A DNA stretch of 64,000 nt, from positions 434,001 to 498,000 of the forward strand of contig JALLLT010000028.1 of assembly GCA_025266875.1 (NCBI GenBank), in the 5' to 3' direction. Both the position numbers and the translations under genes were made by a program. This DNA comes from Fennellomyces sp. T-0311. Lineage: Eukaryota > Mucoromycota > Mucoromycetes > Mucorales > Lichtheimiaceae. A model generated the notes under the pieces. The model was not told where the DNA came from and searched no databases. It saw nothing but the letters and a program-made list of their open reading frames with translations. This document shows, piece after piece, positions 63,083 through 64,000 of the stretch; positions within the stretch are counted from its first letter, which is position 1, and every line of letters begins with the position of its first letter.

Positions 63083-63260
63083 GGTGCATCTGCACTTGAT
63101 GTATCTTATTCTTCTCGTACTGATCTTCCCAAGCTACTGACCTATTCTATTATATGGTGCATCTGCACATTGATGTATCTTCTTCCACTTTCTGATTTTC
63201 CCAAGCTACCGACCGATTCTATTATATGGTGCATCTGCACTTTCGTTTATCTTCTTCCGC
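63083..63260. repeat. 73-bp tandem repeat, ~2.4 copies
   Basis: GGTGCATCTGCAC recurs at 63083, 63156 and 63229 (period exactly 73), each followed by TATCTT and a CCCAAGCTAC block in the complete units. Units differ by scattered substitutions and a few compensated indels. The open frame spanning it (62990-63400) follows from the repeat and AT-rich flanks and is not taken as a protein. Confidence 0.75.
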
Positions 63261-64000
63261 ACTCGGATCTCTTGCTAGTTGTAATTCCTATCTATCCCAC
63301 CTTTTACCTCCGGCACAGCCCGATGTATCCACAGTCAGCGTATCCACAGAAACATATAAATACCCTTGTTGAATCAAATGAAATAAAGCAGTTAACTTGA
63401 CCTCAATTATCTTGATCATACCTTTCAAAGCCCAAGACAGGATCTTATATCTGTATTTAGTTAACTCACCTTTTCTATTTCTCTATATTCAACCTACTTT
63501 GTGGACCCTGTTTCACACAGAATTACTTTACACAAACAATTTCCTTTTACAACAACGTACTACTATTGGAACCGTCTTCGATTTCTCTACGAATAATTTC
63601 AATAATATAGTAAGAAAATCCAATTGCTGAATCAATATCGATATAACGGAAAAAAGCTAAGTACCAAGATGATTTCCTCCAACAACCCGTTTTATAATTC
63701 CGAGTTACCTCCTTTTTCTGCATTTATCTACCTTTGACTTTCATTTCATATGCTTTCTAACTCATGCTTCTACTTGTGGTACGTATCGCGTAACGAGAAA
63801 AGGTTTTCGAATGACGAGATCAAAATATGCTTATTGCATTATTGCGAAAACTACTCTCTGTTATACTGATGATACATTGGGACGGAGAAGACAAATGTTT
63901 TGTGCACTGGCACCAATGGTCCATTTTACCTTCAAATCTCGTATGATCTTTCATGTTGTCAAAGAGACTTAAGATCTGAGGCAAAGTTAACAGAGAGATA
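63261..64000. other. Gene-free end of window
   Basis: AT-rich. A CATATAAATAC word at about 63353 followed by AATAAA at about 63382 looks LTR-like, but no matching second copy or element boundary was found. Confidence 0.4.

Noticed and set aside
62990..63400. 136-codon frame over the 73-bp repeat
   Set aside because: Driven by the tandem repeat and AT-rich flanks; the non-multiple-of-three period changes the frame between units, and no domain is seen.

Overview
This is eukaryotic, almost certainly fungal, nuclear DNA. Nearly every gene is split by short GT-AG introns (about 40-100 nt) with CTAAC/CTTAC-like branch points. Several products are typical of fungi: a fused tryptophan synthase, a DHA2 drug exporter, a PPxY alpha-arrestin, an SRF/Mcm1-type MADS factor and a Lpx1-like peroxisomal hydrolase. 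The intron density and the kinds of repeats suggest an early-diverging lineage (Mucoromycota, perhaps Mucorales). That placement is inference. No rRNA, CRISPR or prokaryotic-type feature was seen, and no convincing tRNA.

Layout. 0-15 kb is a repeat-rich accessory region. It holds a small TA-flanked MITE (265-435), an apparently complete Mutator-like (MULE) transposon with terminal inverted repeats and a 10-bp target duplication (1082-3830), and a tandem cluster of four related genes in different states of decay (about 3980-13930). The cluster encodes a PD-(D/E)XK-nuclease-like family and includes a 1080-bp stretch shared between copies 1 and 2 that looked identical by eye. It also contains a 173-bp minisatellite and a Harbinger-type MITE. 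15.5-18.0 kb is a multiply broken gene of unknown family.

19-31 kb, all minus strand, is a conserved housekeeping block: LDB1/SEUSS-like adaptor, PEX6, Arp10-like dynactin subunit, and a kinase-like protein that keeps only a C-lobe. 31-37 kb is gene-poor; it has a second TA-flanked MITE and an apparently complete Tc1/mariner-like transposon coding for a large transposase. 38-64 kb is gene-dense: small secreted protein, ZNHIT2-like protein and SR splicing factor (divergent pair), Lpx1-like hydrolase ending in SKL, alpha-arrestin, DUF726/TMCO4-like hydrolase, DHA2 exporter, TRP5, MADS factor, PP2A B56 subunit, BCS1-like AAA ATPase and a monocarboxylate-type transporter with a putative 2-nt micro-exon.

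Functional links. PEX6 recycles the import receptor for SKL-tailed proteins, so PEX6 and the SKL-ending hydrolase belong to one pathway. The other conserved genes look independent. Exon joins were worked out by hand from splice signals and reading-frame phase; they are models, not transcript-verified.
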